Assembly: GCA_028571685.1 (NCBI GenBank)
Contig: CM053166.1
Coordinates: forward strand, 65,000,111 to 65,064,110
Direction of reading: 5' to 3'
Length of the DNA: 64,000 nucleotides
Origin: Heterohyrax brucei
Lineage: Eukaryota; Chordata; Mammalia; Hyracoidea; Procaviidae
The notes beneath the pieces are model-generated. The model saw nothing but the letters and a program-made list of their open reading frames with translations. It was not told the DNA's origin and ran no database searches. Each line of letters opens with the position of its first letter. The stretch's first letter is position 1. This document shows positions 9,911 through 21,488 of the stretch, piece by piece. The position numbers were made by a program, and so were the translations under genes.

Positions 9911-11991
9911 ATGTGTTTCTTGTGTTTGTCCTGTATTTGTGATGTGAGTTTTGCAGATACTGTTATCCAGTGTGTCGTTTGTTGTGTTACTTTACTTTTA
10001 TGTGTTTGGTTGGTTGTTTTTGCCCATGGAGCTTTTTTTTTTTTAACTCTCTTACTCTCAGGTGTTAGGGAAATTCATCCACATTTTTTCCTAGTGGTTT
10101 TATTTTTTTACGTTTAGATCGTAGATCCATTTGGGATTTTTTTTTTTTTTTTTGATGTGTAGTACGAACATCTAATTTTATTATCAGAACACAGTTATTT
10201 TTTAAAAAATCACATTTTCTTCCACTAATTTGAGGGGCTACCTTACTGTATACTAACTAATCATATGTGAATTTCTCCGGTGATGTGTAGTGTATAGGTA
10301 TGTTGAAGAAGGTGCTTAAAGTAAAGAAGTCTTTGATCTTGCAAAACTCGGTCATGTGATCTCTAGCATCATTTCTATCAGTAAAGACATATTTTCCAAC
10401 TACTGGTCATTCGTCTTTGTCTCCAAGTTTTACACTCCAATGATCAGTAAGTGTCACTGCATCTTGATTGCTTGTTTGAGTAATTTCAGATTTCAGAATT
10501 TGGTAAAAAAATCTTTATTTTTTTTTCATTTTTGGCTGTAGTAGTTGCTGCATAAATTTGAATAACAGTCTTATTAACTAATTTGCCACATCAGCAAATG
10601 AAGATCCTGAGAGTGTGATTCCTTCCACGTCATTAAGGTCTAATTTGCGTGTTTTTGATGACTACTGTGATGTTGAGCATATTGGATATGCTGTTGGTTT
10701 TTGTAATTTCTTTTTTTTGTGTGTGTGTGAATTACCTATTCTAACATTTTATCCATTCTAAAATTGATTTTTCAACTTAATTTAGTTGTGTAAGTTCTTC
10801 GCATATTCGGGATCAAAGCTCTTTGTCAGATACATGTTTAAAAATATCTGCTCACCTTCTGTGGCTTGCCTTTTTTGTTTCATTGTGCCTTTTAAAGAAT
10901 GGATTTTTAAATTTTTTAAAGTCCATATAGCAAGTTTTATATTTCGTAGTTTGTGCATTTTATGTTTTGTTAAGAAATCTTTGACTACCTCAGGATCAAA
11001 AATATTTTCCTCTTACTTGCCTTTTAGACCTTCTATAGCCATAACTCCTATATTTCTGATTTTGGTACATTTGAAGTTGTTTATAGTGTTAGATAAGAGT
11101 CTGTGTTCAATCGCTCTTCACTCCTGAATAGTAGTTTCAGCATCATGTGGTGAAAATAGTAACCTTTGAAAATCGAATCATTGTTTCATCTTTAACAAAA
11201 ATTAATGACCATGTAACTTGTGTTTATTTCTGGATCGTCCACTATGTTCTGAAGTTCCATTTGTCTGTTTTCAGCCAATACCAATATTGTTTTGTTGACT
11301 GTTGTCTTGAAATCAAGTAATGTAAGTTGTTTTTCAAAATTTTGTAGGTTCATTGCCCTTCCATATAAAGTTTGTAATCAGCTTGTCAAGTTCTTCAGCT
11401 AGGATTTTCATTGGGTTTGCATTATATGAATGGATGAATTTGGGGAGAATTTCTGTTACCAATAATACTACATTTGCTTGTCCATGGACATGGTATATGT
11501 CACCACTTACTTAGGTCTTTGAATTTACTTCAGCAGTGTTTTCTAGTTTTCATTAATTTTTTTTCTGGTTGTTTTTTGAGGCTATTGTGTAAATGTTTGA
11601 GATTGACTCAGTGAGAGCAGGTTTGCTTTCTATTACTACTATATATAAATAATTGATTATTGCATACTGATCTCGTATACATACTGTTTGTTGTTGCTGT
11701 GTATTTTAGTACAGAAATAGAAGACTATATGGTTCTGTGTTAAAATGCTAAGCAGTGCTGATACTTCCTAATGACTTTTATCTTGTGTTATTTCCTATAC
11801 AATTTTTTATAAACATAGTTATAACTATGACCCTTTAAATAAGCAAAAGCAAATCTTTTTCCCATGTGAATTTAAGAAAGGGAAGATTTACAAGCAAGTA
11901 TGAAGAAGAGTTTATATATATATATATTTTTTAAAATTGACCTGTTAAGATGTGCAGAATGTTTATTTTTTTTGGTAGCTTGATTCATTAA

Positions 11992-12150
11992 GGAGTCCTG
12001 GTAGCATCATGGTTAAGAGCTGTGGCTGCTAACTGAAAGGCTGGCAGTCTGAATACACTAACCACTCCTTGGAAACCCTATGGGGCAGTTCTTCTCCATC
12101 TTATAGGGTCACTATGACACAGAATCGATTTAATGACAGTGAATTTTTTT
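11992..12150 (+). mobile_element. AfroSINE, near full length
   Basis: Head GGAGTCCTGGTAGCATCATG and GTTAAGAGCTGTGGCTGCTA, body TTGGAAACCCTATGGGGCAG, tail GGTCACTATGACACAGAATC, then a T-rich run. Confidence 0.85.
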
Positions 12151-12895
12151 TTGATTCATTAAACTATTTGCAAATACAGTTTTTCTGCACATCACTGATC
12201 AGTTAATTCATTAAGTTAAAAGAAGAAATACCTTATTTTACAATGGCTTTGATAGAGTTGGATTAAAATTTAATTTGCAGCATTCTGAATAAAACTGATC
12301 AGTAAGTTAACGTTTATAATATTGTGGGGCTTTAGAATATCTTTGCTGAAGGGGATCAAGTATTTGAGGAATTCTAAGCTTGTAGAACTTAATTTATATG
12401 TGTTTTGGATGTGCTGATTATAAACAGTTCTTGTCCTTAAAACAGATTCAATAAAGATGTCTAAACAGTACTGTTTCATTGCCTGATTTCAGTGCGTGCT
12501 TAAAAATTGTAATACTGTATTCCTTAACAGCTCAGAAATTTGTGCTGGCCTTCTTTCCTGATTGGACTCCATTAGTGAATTTTTCTCTAGGCCATTCAAC
12601 TCTCACATGGTTTTTATTTATTTATTTTTTTGCTATTGTTGCACTGATGCAGGATTATGGGCTAATGTGAGGTAAGAAGGAGATGTTGAGGGACAAATTA
12701 TTACAATGGAAAAACTCAAGGTTCTTGTGATTCAAATTTGTGTTTTGAGTTTAGAAATATATTAAATATTTAAATACACCAGTCTTGAAGTACTTCACTG
12801 CATGAAAATATTTAGAACTTTAAGGAAAGACAGAAGTGTAATGGTTCTACAAGATTAATGCTTAAGTTAACTTTAAAAAAAAAAAAAAGCTGACA
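12151..12895. other. Intronic sequence with no recognisable feature
   Basis: AT-rich with a poly(A) run at 12875-12888 just before a SINE tail fragment. No exon or known repeat recognised. Confidence 0.4.
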
Positions 12896-12927
12896 AAGCA
12901 AGTGCCGTCGAGTCAGATTCGACTTAC
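12896..12927 (-). mobile_element. SINE/RTE tail-only micro-insertion
   Basis: About 32 bp, GCAAGTGCCGTCGAGTCAGA followed by TTCGACTT, matching only the terminal tail shared by AfroSINEs and RTE. No SINE body is present. Confidence 0.6.
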
Positions 12928-13119
12928 AAAGTAAAAGGGAGGAGAGATTTACTAGCAGATGAAACCAAGAGAATGATGTGGGAAAACTTAAAAAAGCAGT
13001 ATATTTGGGAGTAAGAAATTTATTTGTTTATTTAGAAGTAGGACGCATCTTATAAATATTTAATTTCTTTACCATATGAACTAGCATTCTGTGTACAGAA
13101 TTGGTTAAGGAAGTCCATA

Positions 13120-13230
13120 GGTCGGCACAGTAAAACCCGTTGCCATTGAGTTGATTTCAACTCATGATGACCCTATTGGACAGAGTAGAACTGCCCCATA
13201 GAGTTTACAAGGTGGGTCTCCAGACAGCAC
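13120..13230 (-). mobile_element. AfroSINE, 3' half
   Basis: Minus-strand copy with the tail GTTGATTTCAACTCATGATG and body GAGTAGAACTGCCCCATAGA. It stops where the next SINE begins. Confidence 0.75.
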
Positions 13231-13396
13231 AACCCGCCAAGCCAAGTGCTGTTGAGTCGGATCCGACTCATGGTGACCCTAGAGGTCAGAGTAGAACTGC
13301 CGCATAGAGTTTCCAAGAAGTGCCTGGTAGATTTGGACTGGTGACCTTTTGGTTAGCAGATGTAGCCCTTAACCCAGTAGGCCACCAGGGTTTCCT
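13231..13396 (-). mobile_element. AfroSINE, near full length
   Basis: Minus-strand copy with tail GCCAAGTGCTGTTGAGTCGG, body AGAACTGCCGCATAGAGTTT, and the head reading GGAAACCCTGGTGGCCTACT from 13396. It has the GCCAAGCCAAG tail type seen in the micro-insertions. Confidence 0.85.
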
Positions 13397-13554
13397 CAGC
13401 AGGTGGTGGTTAAATTAGTGGAATCTACACTCATCTTCTGACTTTTTAGTGACTTTTTTCCCGTTACACTGTTACTTCCATAAGGAAAGAGAAAAGATAA
13501 TCACATATTGTGGCCAGTGCAGTTAGTAACAGTTTTTGTTATTATTTGTCATAG

Positions 13555-13690
13555 AATCAATTATAACCCCAAATGTGCAGAGTAGAACTGCACTGTACAT
13601 GTTTTCAAGGCTGTGACCCTCTGGAAGCAGATCACCAGGCCTGCATTCTGAGACTCACCTGGGTATATTTGAACTTGCACAAGTAAACAT
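13555..13690 (-). mobile_element. AfroSINE, type with AGAAGCAGATC segment
   Basis: Carries CAGAGTAGAACTGCACTGTA, CTGGAAGCAGATCACCAGGC and CTGGGTATATTTGAAC, which is the second body type of afrotherian SINEs (also at 21112, 21316 and 62395). The head is missing. Confidence 0.65.
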
Positions 13691-13847
13691 GAGTGTTTGT
13701 CAAGTAATACAGTAATGGAGGTGTTTAGGGCTATAGGGGAACCAGAAATGGCGTGTCTTTGTGTAAGAAACATGGGGATTAGGGAGGACTTGACACAGAA
13801 GTTGATAGTTCAGGGAAGAACAGATGAGAGTTTTCCAGATGTTGCTG

Positions 13848-14690
13848 TTAGGTGACATCAAGTTAGTTCCAACTCATAGTGACTCTCTGTACAACAGAAT
13901 GAAAGACTGCCTGGTCCTGTGTCATGCTTGCAAATATTGGTATGCTTGAACCCATTGTTGCAGCCACTGTGTCAGTCCATAATCTTATTGAAGATCTTCC
14001 TCTCTTTTGCTGATGTTCTACTTTTAACAGGCTTGATGTACTTCTCCAGGAAATGATCTCTCCTGGTAATATGTAAAAAGTGTGTGAGACGTAAGCACAT
14101 CATTCTTGTTTCCAAGGAGTATTCTGGTTGTATTATTTCCAAGACAGATTTGTTCCTTTTTTCAGTCCAGGGTATATTTGGTATTCTTCACTAACATCAC
14201 AATTCAAAGACATTGGTTCTTCTTTGTTTTTGTTATTCATCATCCAGCTTCAAACGCGTATGAGACAGTGGAAAACACCATGGCTTGGGTCAGGCACACG
14301 CCTTAGTTGTCAAAGTGACATCTTTGCTTCTCAATACTTTAAAGAGGTCTTCTACAGCAGATTGCCTAATACATTGCTGCTTTTGATTTCATGACTGCTG
14401 CTTCCATCGTTCTTGATTGCGAATCTGAGTAAAATGAAATGCTTGACAACTTCCATCATGATTCTGCTTACTGGTCCAGTTGTGAGGATTTCTGTTAGTT
14501 TTTTCTTTGATGTTGAGATGTAATCCATACTGAAGACTGTGGTCTTTGATCTTCATCAGTAAGTGCTTCAAGTCCTCTTTGCTTTCAGGAAGGTGGTAGT
14601 GTCTGTCATCTACATAACAAGGTTGTTAATGAGTTTTTCTCCAATCCAAATATGAGACCTGGAAAGTTTTTCCGGGAAGAGAACTGAGTC
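13848..14690 (-). mobile_element. RTE/BovB-like LINE, 3' part, antisense
   Basis: RTE elements encode an endonuclease-RT and are the likely enzyme source for AfroSINEs. On the minus strand this is the region downstream of the RT core: the frame at 14389-14571 contains GLHLNIKEKT, matching the RTE (G)LKLN(I/V)KKTK segment. The matching DNA recurs on the opposite strand at 28195-28945, for instance the part equivalent to ACACCATGGCTTGGGTCAGG at 14275. Its 3' end at the left is CATCAAGTTAGTTCCAACTC, a divergent form of the shared tail. No long frame remains. Confidence 0.85.
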
Positions 14691-14745
14691 AGCCCTTGAA
14701 AGTAACAATACTTACTTAGGAAACTCCCAAATTCTGAACCTAGAG

Positions 14746-14932
14746 CAGAGGTTCACAGACTTTTTCTTACATGGCGTGAAAGTGAATGTCTTTGGCTTTA
14801 TGGGCCAAGAGTCAAAATAGGTATTATGTAGGTGCTTAGGTAATTATTTACAGTGTAACCATTTAAAAATATAAAAATCATTTTTCAGGCCTTTAAGGAA
14901 AGAATAGGTAGGCTATAGTTTATGGAACCCTG
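14746..14932. mobile_element. hAT-type MITE (Charlie-like)
   Basis: Starts CAGAGGTTCACAGACTTTTT and ends in the inverted counterpart CTATAGTTTATGGAACCCTG, with an internal TATGGGCCA. The same family occurs at 24735-24999. It is non-autonomous, with no transposase frame. The exact family name is not assigned. Confidence 0.65.
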
Positions 14933-15782
14933 TTTTAGACCTTGAGGGATAGGAGTTCTAAGCCTCATACGGTGGGGAAAAGGAAGGCAAGGAAACTAGA
15001 TTTGTAAAAGTCATCACAAATCTGGATTCTGAGATTATTTGTCTCATTCTTTGTTAAATATCTAGTCAGTAGTGTTAGAAACTAGTCGTAAAGGTAAGTA
15101 ATAATGATTTCCAAGGATTTGATTGAAATGCATTAATTTTAAACATTCTTTTTTGAAAACTGATGTCTGAGGAGACTAGAATCTTCCTTGATGAGATTTT
15201 GTATTTTTTTCATAAAGTTCTTTTATGTCTTATAAATAATGTCTTTGTGTCTTTTTTACTGATCCTGGAAATGCAGTTTTAATTTCATTTTTAATGTCTT
15301 TTCTGATATATAGAAATGTAATTGATATTTTGTATGTTATGTTAAGCTTACCAAGCAGCTTCACTCTCAGTAACTTGAATAAATTGACTACTTATTTTCA
15401 GTTTTCTATGTAGACTTCCTACCTCTGTAAATAATTTTATATAACTAGGGTTCCAGCACAGTATCAATTGACAGAGGTGATATAATACATTTAATTGTTT
15501 TGCTTCCTATCTTAAAAAAGGAACACTTTTAATGATTTACCCTTAAGAGTGCTAGCTGTAAGTGTGTAATATATATGTGTCTGCACATACATACGTAGTT
15601 TTTTTGTGTGTGTGAAAACAGTAAACTAAGCATAGAGAACTTCATTATGCTAGCAAAAGATACCTTTTCAAGTTTATCTTCTTGTTAATATATACTGCCA
15701 AATATACAAGCAATTCAGTAGCTTTTTCCTGTACCATTTTGTGACTTTGATTAGAGTCTTTGAGCTGTGCAACCATTCTCAG
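14933..15782. other. Intronic sequence with no recognisable feature
   Basis: AT-rich with several short T runs. No exon, RNA gene or repeat recognised. Confidence 0.4.
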
Positions 15783-16474
15783 TGTTATGGATTGAATTAT
15801 ATCTCCCCCAAACTTGGCTAGGCCATGAATCCTGGTATTGTATGATTGTTTACCGTTTTGTCATCTGATGTAATTTTCCTACGTGTTGTAAGGCCTGTCT
15901 CTATGAATTTAATGAGAGAAGATTAGAAGCAATTATGCTAAATGAGGCAAGACTCAGTCTACAAGATTACGTTGTATGGAGACAATTTATTTTTTAAATA
16001 TTTTATTGTGCTTGAAAGTTTTACAATCCAAGTCAATTTCTCATATAAAACTTGCACACACAATGCTATGTAATCCTAGCTGCTCTTCCCACCCTGTGTC
16101 AGCACACACCTCCTTTCTACCCTGTACTTTCCATGTCCATTCATTCACCACCTGTCCCCCTTCGCCCTCTCATCTAGCCTTTGGACATGAGCTGTCTAGT
16201 TGAGCCACTTTCTTTTGAGATGTAAAAGAGAAAAGGGAGAAGAGAGACAGAGGGACTTCTTGTCACCATGCAAGAAGAGCCAAGAGCAAGTATGTCTGTT
16301 AAACTCAGGGTCCCTGTGCTAAGAAACTCCTAGACCAGAAGATTGATGACAGAGACCTTCCGCTAGAGTTGAAGCCCTGAATTTGAACCACTAGCCTCCT
16401 AGACTACGAGAAAGTAATTTTCTCTTTGTTAAAGCTATCCACTTGTAGTATTCCTGTTACAGCTAACTTAGACA
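15783..16474 (+). mobile_element. ERVL-MaLR-type LTR (sense), split by an L1 3' end
   Basis: Begins TGTTATGGATTGAATTATAT and ends TTAGACA, so it has TG...CA ends. It matches the LTR family at 25279-25803 in the opposite orientation. It contains the AGTAATTTTCTCTTTGTTAA polyadenylation region near its 3' end. An antisense L1 3' fragment (about 15977-16203) interrupts it between the GTTGTATGG and GAGCCACTTTC parts. The bases after it are the start of an internal region. Confidence 0.8.
15977..16203 (-). mobile_element. 5'-truncated L1 3' end, antisense
   Basis: Has the 3'UTR signature GCTTGAAAGTTTTACAATCC followed by the CTCTTCCCACCCTGTG region, with a T-rich start. About 0.2 kb, inserted in the LTR. 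Its target duplication is not clear. Confidence 0.75.
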
Positions 16475-16640
16475 GAATTTGCTACCAGGAGTGTGGTGTG
16501 CTGTTTTAATGGATAACTACAGTGTGGAAGTGGTTTTGAAACTGAGTAATGGATAGAAACTCTTGAAGTGCTTAATAGTAAAAGACTAGATGTTTTGAAG
16601 AGACTGTTGGTAGAATTATGGGCATCAAAGACATTTCTTC
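16475..16640 (+). mobile_element. ERVL-MaLR internal region, 5' piece
   Basis: Directly follows the LTR with TTGCTACCAGGAGTGTGG, a degenerate form of the tRNA-Leu primer-binding site of ERVL/MaLR elements, then GTGGAAGTGGTTTTGAAACT, typical of MaLR internal sequence. There is no coding frame. Confidence 0.75.
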
Positions 16641-17475
16641 TTTCTTGGTGGTAGGCTGTCCCTTTGTCTCTGTGCTCACTACTATTTCTCGTATCTCAGA
16701 AGAGATTCAGTTTATACACAACCCTGATTTTGTAGATAGAGTCCTGCCTTATTACCATCACAGAGCTAGTATTTACAACACAGAGGAAAATCACATCAGA
16801 TGACAAAATGGTAGATGATCACACGATACTGGGAATCGTGGCCTAGTCAGTGCAACTTACATTTTAGGCAGACACAGAAGGAAGTAAGAAGAGCCGTTAC
16901 TGGAGATGGTACGGATCACAAGAAGCACCAGCAGAGAAATGGCAGCAAGCACATCCTTTGGACCTAGAGTCCCTGCACTGAGAATCTCGTAGTCCAGGGG
17001 AACATAGATGACAAGACCTTCTGCCAGAGGCCATGGCTCCACCTTTTGAAACTGAGATAGCTTTGCTCCCTGTGATCCTTAGCCTCTTAGCCTTTTGGGC
17101 TTTGCCATCTGAGTCTGCCCTGCTGGGACAAGTGTTACAAAGCTCTTCAGCTCCACCAGTAAATGAATGCCTGAAGGCACCCCACTTTCCCGGTAATCTT
17201 CAACAGCAACTTCGCCTCCTGTTTATCAAACTTAGTTCCACTAGTAAGTGCCTAGAGGCACACTCCACTCTGTTAAAAAGCCACCCATACAAAGGCACAG
17301 TTGATCTCCATTCACCTGGAATAACAGGAAGAAGTAAAATGAGAAACAGGAGGACAATATGGAACAGGTGGCTAATTGCCTCAGTGAACAACTGCCTCCT
17401 TTGCAACTCATTGACAGTAATTAGAGTAATCAGTTGTGCCACCCTAGCCTTACTCAATGCAATATTTCTATAATT
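16641..17475. mobile_element. Mosaic of ERVL-MaLR fragments in mixed orientation
   Basis: About 16650-16860 is the antisense 5' half of the LTR (GAGTCCTGCCTTATTACCAT, then ACTGGGAATCGTGGCCTAGT). About 16870-17030 is LTR middle in sense orientation, similar to 16257-16365 (CTGCACTGAGAATCTCGTAG). About 17031-17290 is antisense internal sequence related to 61245-61460 (CATGGCTCCACCTTTTGAAA, GGGACAAGTGTTACAAAGCT). The last 180 bp are not assigned. Mixed orientations within 0.8 kb indicate rearrangement or several insertions. Confidence 0.6.
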
Positions 17476-17477
17476 GC

Positions 17478-17517
17478 TAGTTGGATCCGACTTAAGGGCA
17501 CTTGGCTTTGGCTGGCT
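17478..17517 (+). mobile_element. SINE/RTE tail-only micro-insertion
   Basis: GTTGGATCCGACTTAAGGGC followed by ACTTGGCTTTGGCTGGC: the 3' tail of an AfroSINE with nothing upstream of it. Confidence 0.6.
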
Positions 17518-18351
17518 TTCCCCTCCTTCCCACCCGTAGAAACCACTGATAAACTTTGTTCTCTATACATTTGCCTATTCTTATCTTTTTATATGTGAAC
17601 TCATATAATTGTGTTTTTGTGGATTGAGTCATTTCACTTAGCATAATGTCTTCCAGCTCTGCCCATATTGTAGCATATATCAAGACTTCATTTCTCCTGT
17701 TGTCTGAATAGTAGTCTATTTTACGTGTATACCTCATTTTGTTTATCAGTACAACTGTTGATTCATATTTATGTTGTTTCTACCTTTGGCTGTTGTGAAT
17801 AATGCTTCATTAAACAGTGGTGTACAAGTCTCTGAATGTTTGCTTTCAAGTCTTGTGGTGTATACCTAGGAATATAATTCCTGCATTGTATGTTAATTTC
17901 TATTTTTAGTGTTTTGAGGATCCACCACACTATTTGCTGAAATGGGTGTATCATTTTATATTCCCACCAGCAATGGGATAAGTGTTCTTATTTCTCTACA
18001 TACTTGGCAGTATTTGTTGTTGTTATTATTATTTTGTCTTAAACCATCTGAGCAAGAGGAAATGGTATCTCAGGATGGTTTTGATTTGCAGTTCTCCCGT
18101 GGCTAATGACTGAGCATCTTTTCATGTATCTGGTGGCCGTTTGAGTGACTGCTCTTTTTGGTGAAATGTATATTCAGGTCTTTTGCCCAGTTTATGAGCA
18201 AGTTATTTATTTATTTTGTTTAAGTTGTTGAAGTTCTATGCGTATCTTGGTTATTAGATTCTTGTAGGATATGTTTTCCAAAGATACTCCCCCAATTGGT
18301 AGCTTGTCTTTTCACATTTTTGGTAAAGTTTTTTGATGAACCAAACCAAAA

Positions 18352-18512
18352 AACTTAAACTCATTGCCGTCAAGTCAGTTCCAGTTCATAGCTTCCCTGT
18401 AGGTCAGAGAGAACTGCCCCATAGAGTTTCCAAGGAGCGCTTGGTGGATTTGAACTGCTGAGCATTTGGTTAGCAGCTGTAGCACATAACTACTATGCCA
18501 CAAGGAACAGAA
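18352..18512 (-). mobile_element. AfroSINE, near full length
   Basis: Minus-strand copy with tail CCGTCAAGTCAGTTCCAGTT, body GAGAACTGCCCCATAGAGTT, and head piece TTAGCAGCTGTAGCACATAA. Interrupts the old L1. Confidence 0.85.
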
Positions 18513-19035
18513 GTTTTTAATTTTTATGAGGTCCCATTTATTTATTTTGTCTTTGGCTGTCTATGCTTTTGCTATTTTGATAGATGATTCGTTGTTGAAA
18601 GCTAGGCCTGAACAGCATTGCCTCTCTTTTTTTCCTTGTGAGAATTTTATACTTTGCACATTTAAGTACTTAATCCATTTCCAATTTGTTTTTGTATGTT
18701 GTGTGAAACATGGATCCTGTTCTATACTAGAAGAGAGAAATCTGAAAGGGGTATTAGGAAAACAAATCCATGTACTATATAGCATCTAAGAGAATAAAAT
18801 ACTTACATGATATCTAGTTTCAAGAGACTCTTCTTTCCGTATCAGATGGACTTAGCACCCTTGTCAGAAATCAGTTGACCACAGATGTGTGGGTTTATTG
18901 CTGAAATCTAAAACCTGTTCAGTTTGTCTGTATATCTGTTATTATAGTTTTAAAATCAGAAGTGTGAGTCCTTGTACTTTATTTTTCTCTTTTATCATTG
19001 CTTTAGCTATTTAAGGCCTCCTCCCATTCCGTGTA

Positions 19036-19200
19036 TCCCTGGTGGCACCATGCTTAAGAGCAATGGCACTTACACAGCTATGGCTACTAACTAAATTGTC
19101 TACAATTTTAATCTACCAACTGTACCTTGGAAACCTTGGAGGGCAGTTCTGCTCTGCTGTGAGTTGGAATTGACTCATTGGCAATGGATTCGCCATTTCA
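19036..19200 (+). mobile_element. AfroSINE, near full length
   Basis: Head TATCCCTGGTGGCACCATGC, body CCTTGGAAACCTTGGAGGGC, tail GTGAGTTGGAATTGACTCAT and TGGCAATGG. Interrupts the old L1. Confidence 0.8.
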
Positions 19201-19510
19201 TATAAAGCTGAGCATTAGTTTTTCTATTTCTGTGAAGATGGCTGTGGAATTTTGATTGAGATTGTATTGAATCTGTAGATTTCTTTGGGTAGTATTGACA
19301 TCTTAGCAATATTAAATCTTCCAGTTCATGAACTCGGGACATCTTTCCATTTCTCCAAGATTTCTTTAATCTCTTTCATCAGTGTTTTGTAGTTCCATTG
19401 TGTGAAGTCCTTCGTGTCCCTGGATAGATTGTTCTTAGGTATTTTATTCTCTTAAGATGCTGTAGTATATAGAATTGTTTTCTGTCTGCTGGTATATAGA
19501 AACCCAACTA

Positions 19511-19782
19511 GTTTTTTTTTTCTTTTTTAATGTGATTTAAGTGAAAGTCTACAATCCATGGCCACCTGTCTACAGCTCCCTCAGCTCTCCCCACTCTATC
19601 TATCTAGTATTCTCTTAACAAGTGTGTGTCCTCTCTTCTCCACCGTTTTCTCTTCCATCTAGACAGGGGCCAGTAGGGCAGCCTCCTATAAATACATAGA
19701 ACCATAAAGTATGCACAACATATGGTCACACTGTATCCCTGAGTCCACTCCATTCTTGTCTGGAGAGTTGACTCATTACTGG
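19511..19782 (-). mobile_element. 5'-truncated L1 3' end with 13-bp target duplication
   Basis: A 272-bp 3'UTR-only insertion beginning with poly(T) and GTGAAAGTCTACAATCC. Both sides carry AGAAACCCAACTA (19498-19510 and 19783-19795), an exact 13-bp target-site duplication. It lies inside an older antisense L1, so it is a clear later event. Confidence 0.92.
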
Positions 19783-21111
19783 AGAAACCCAACTAACTTT
19801 CATTTGTTGATGTCGTACCCTGTAGCTTTGCAAAATTCCTCTGTTAGCGCTAGAAGTTTTCTTGTGGACTCTGAAATTTTCTGTATAATAAATTTTGTTA
19901 TCTACTAATAGGGATAATTATAATTCTTTTCCAATATGAATCTTTTTTAGCTTCTCTTACTGCTCTGGCTAGGACTTCTAATATAATATAGAATAGAACT
20001 GCTGAGAATGTGCATCCTCATGTTGTTCCCAGTTGTAAGGGGGAAGCTCTCGGTCTTTCTCATTTAAGTATAATGTTGGCTGTTAGTTTTTCATGTGTGC
20101 TCTGAGTCATATTGATGAATTTGCCTTCTGTTTGTGCCTTCTTTAGGGTTTTCATCAAGGAAGGGTGTTGGATTTTATCACATTTTTTGCAGAAATAGAG
20201 ATGAGAATGTGATTCTTTTCCTTTGTTCTATTGATATGGTGTACTAATTAGATTGGTTTTCTGATATTATACTATTCCTGCATTACTGGAATAAGTTTCA
20301 CTTGGTCATGGTGTGTAAGTCTTGTGATATGTTGTTGGATTCTGTTAGCTAGTATTTTATTGAAGATTTTTACATTTGTATTCATTACAGATAATTGGCC
20401 TATGGTATCTTTTTTTAAAACTTTGAATTAAAAGCCAACATTTTTCTTTTGTAAACAGATGCTTTTTCTGCATCTACAGAGGTAATTCTATATCTTTTTT
20501 CTACTTAAGCAATCTTGCATTTCTCGTGTAGATTCCACTTCATTATATTTTGATCATCACACGGTATTTCTGGATTAGGTTTGGTATTATGTAAAACTTT
20601 TTAATTGAGATAGATGTGTAAGTTTGCTTTCTTGGATTATCTGTTTGATTCTGTTACAGATATTATAAACATCTTACAAAATGTCTCTGAGGATTCTCCT
20701 GTCTTTTACATTTTGGAATAGCTAAGTACAATCTTAAAAAATAAATGTTTTTGAATATTTGGTCAAACTGACCCATAAAGCTATTTGTGCTTGATGTATT
20801 TCTCTCTTTGGGAAGATTCTGTATTACTGATTTACTTAATTACAGCTAACAACTGCTTTTTTATTTTGTTTTAGCTATGTCTGTCTATTGTGTCATATGC
20901 TTATAGTTACATATATGTAGTTACGTTAATTATATTTCTGATACTTATTTTTGCCTTGGTTCAATTGAAGGTTTATCAATTTTATTAGTGTTTGACTTCA
21001 GAGAACAAAATTTTGGCAGTGCTGATCATCTAATGTTTTTAATAGTAACAGTACCTGCTATTTCTCTATTTTACTTTCTTTGGGTTTATTCTATTTCATG
21101 TTTAAAAGGAA

Positions 21112-21303
21112 AAAAAAAGATGCTGAGTCAGTTCTGCCTCACGGTAACCCCTGTGTGTGTCAGAGCAGAACTGTGCTACATCAAGTTTTCAGTGGCTGAT
21201 TTTTCAGAAGCAGATTGTCAGGCCTTTCTTCCAGGTGCCTCTGGGTGAACTCTTTCAGTTAGTAGCTGAGCATATAGTCGTTTGCAGCACCCGGGAATCC
21301 CTT
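21112..21303 (-). mobile_element. AfroSINE, type with AGAAGCAGATTG segment
   Basis: Minus-strand copy: CAGAGCAGAACTGTGCTACA, TTTTCAGAAGCAGATTGTCA, CAGGTGCCTCTGGGTGAAC, and a head read as GGGATTCCCGGGTGCTGCAA from 21303. Confidence 0.8.
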
Positions 21304-21315
21304 TTGTATATTAAT

Positions 21316-21488
21316 GTCGCTAGATAACGTTGAGTTGATTCCAACTGAATGGTGACCCATAAATTTTTCAAGATTGCGACCTTCTGAAAGCAGATCGTCA
21401 GGCCTGTCTCTTGAGGTTCCTCTGGGTAGGTTTGAACCTCTGACCTTTCAGTTACTAGTTCCGCACTTTGTGTCACCGTGGGACTCCC
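21316..21488 (-). mobile_element. AfroSINE, same type, second copy
   Basis: Has GTTGAGTTGATTCCAACTGA, CTTCTGAAAGCAGATCGTCA, TTCCTCTGGGTAGGTTTGAA and a GGGAGTCCCACGGTG head. It follows the previous copy in the same orientation. Confidence 0.8.

Larger units (their letters stand above)
761..11590 (-). mobile_element. Old L1 (L1M-like), antisense, split by a younger L1
   Basis: The left part (about 761-1166) matches the antisense 3' region of an ancient mammalian L1, including TTTATTGAGGTATAATGTAC and TGAATAATGCTACTA. The right part resumes after 8178 with TCATGTACAAGTTTTTGTAT and continues as antisense ORF2-like sequence to about 11590, for example near 11400-11560. The two parts join cleanly once the L1 at 1167-8165 and its target duplication are removed. 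SINE pieces at 8.4-9.5 kb interrupt it further. It has no long open frame, so it is a fossil. The left and right ends are approximate. Confidence 0.8.
17536..21110 (-). mobile_element. Old L1, antisense, interrupted three times
   Basis: Antisense L1 3' and ORF2 sequence runs from about 17536 (CATTTCACTTAGCATAATGT at 17631) to about 21110 (GTTTATCAATTTTATTAGTG at 20970). It is broken by SINEs at 18352 and 19036 and by an L1 3' end at 19511. Minus-strand translations keep recognisable ORF2 C-terminal wording such as DPCFTQHTKTNWKWIK near 18660-18735, but no long frame. Ends are approximate. Confidence 0.8.

Noticed and set aside
17033-17473. A 146-codon plus-strand frame
   Set aside because: It runs across rearranged LTR and internal fragments. 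No family is recognisable and the related sequence at 61245-61460 does not keep the frame.
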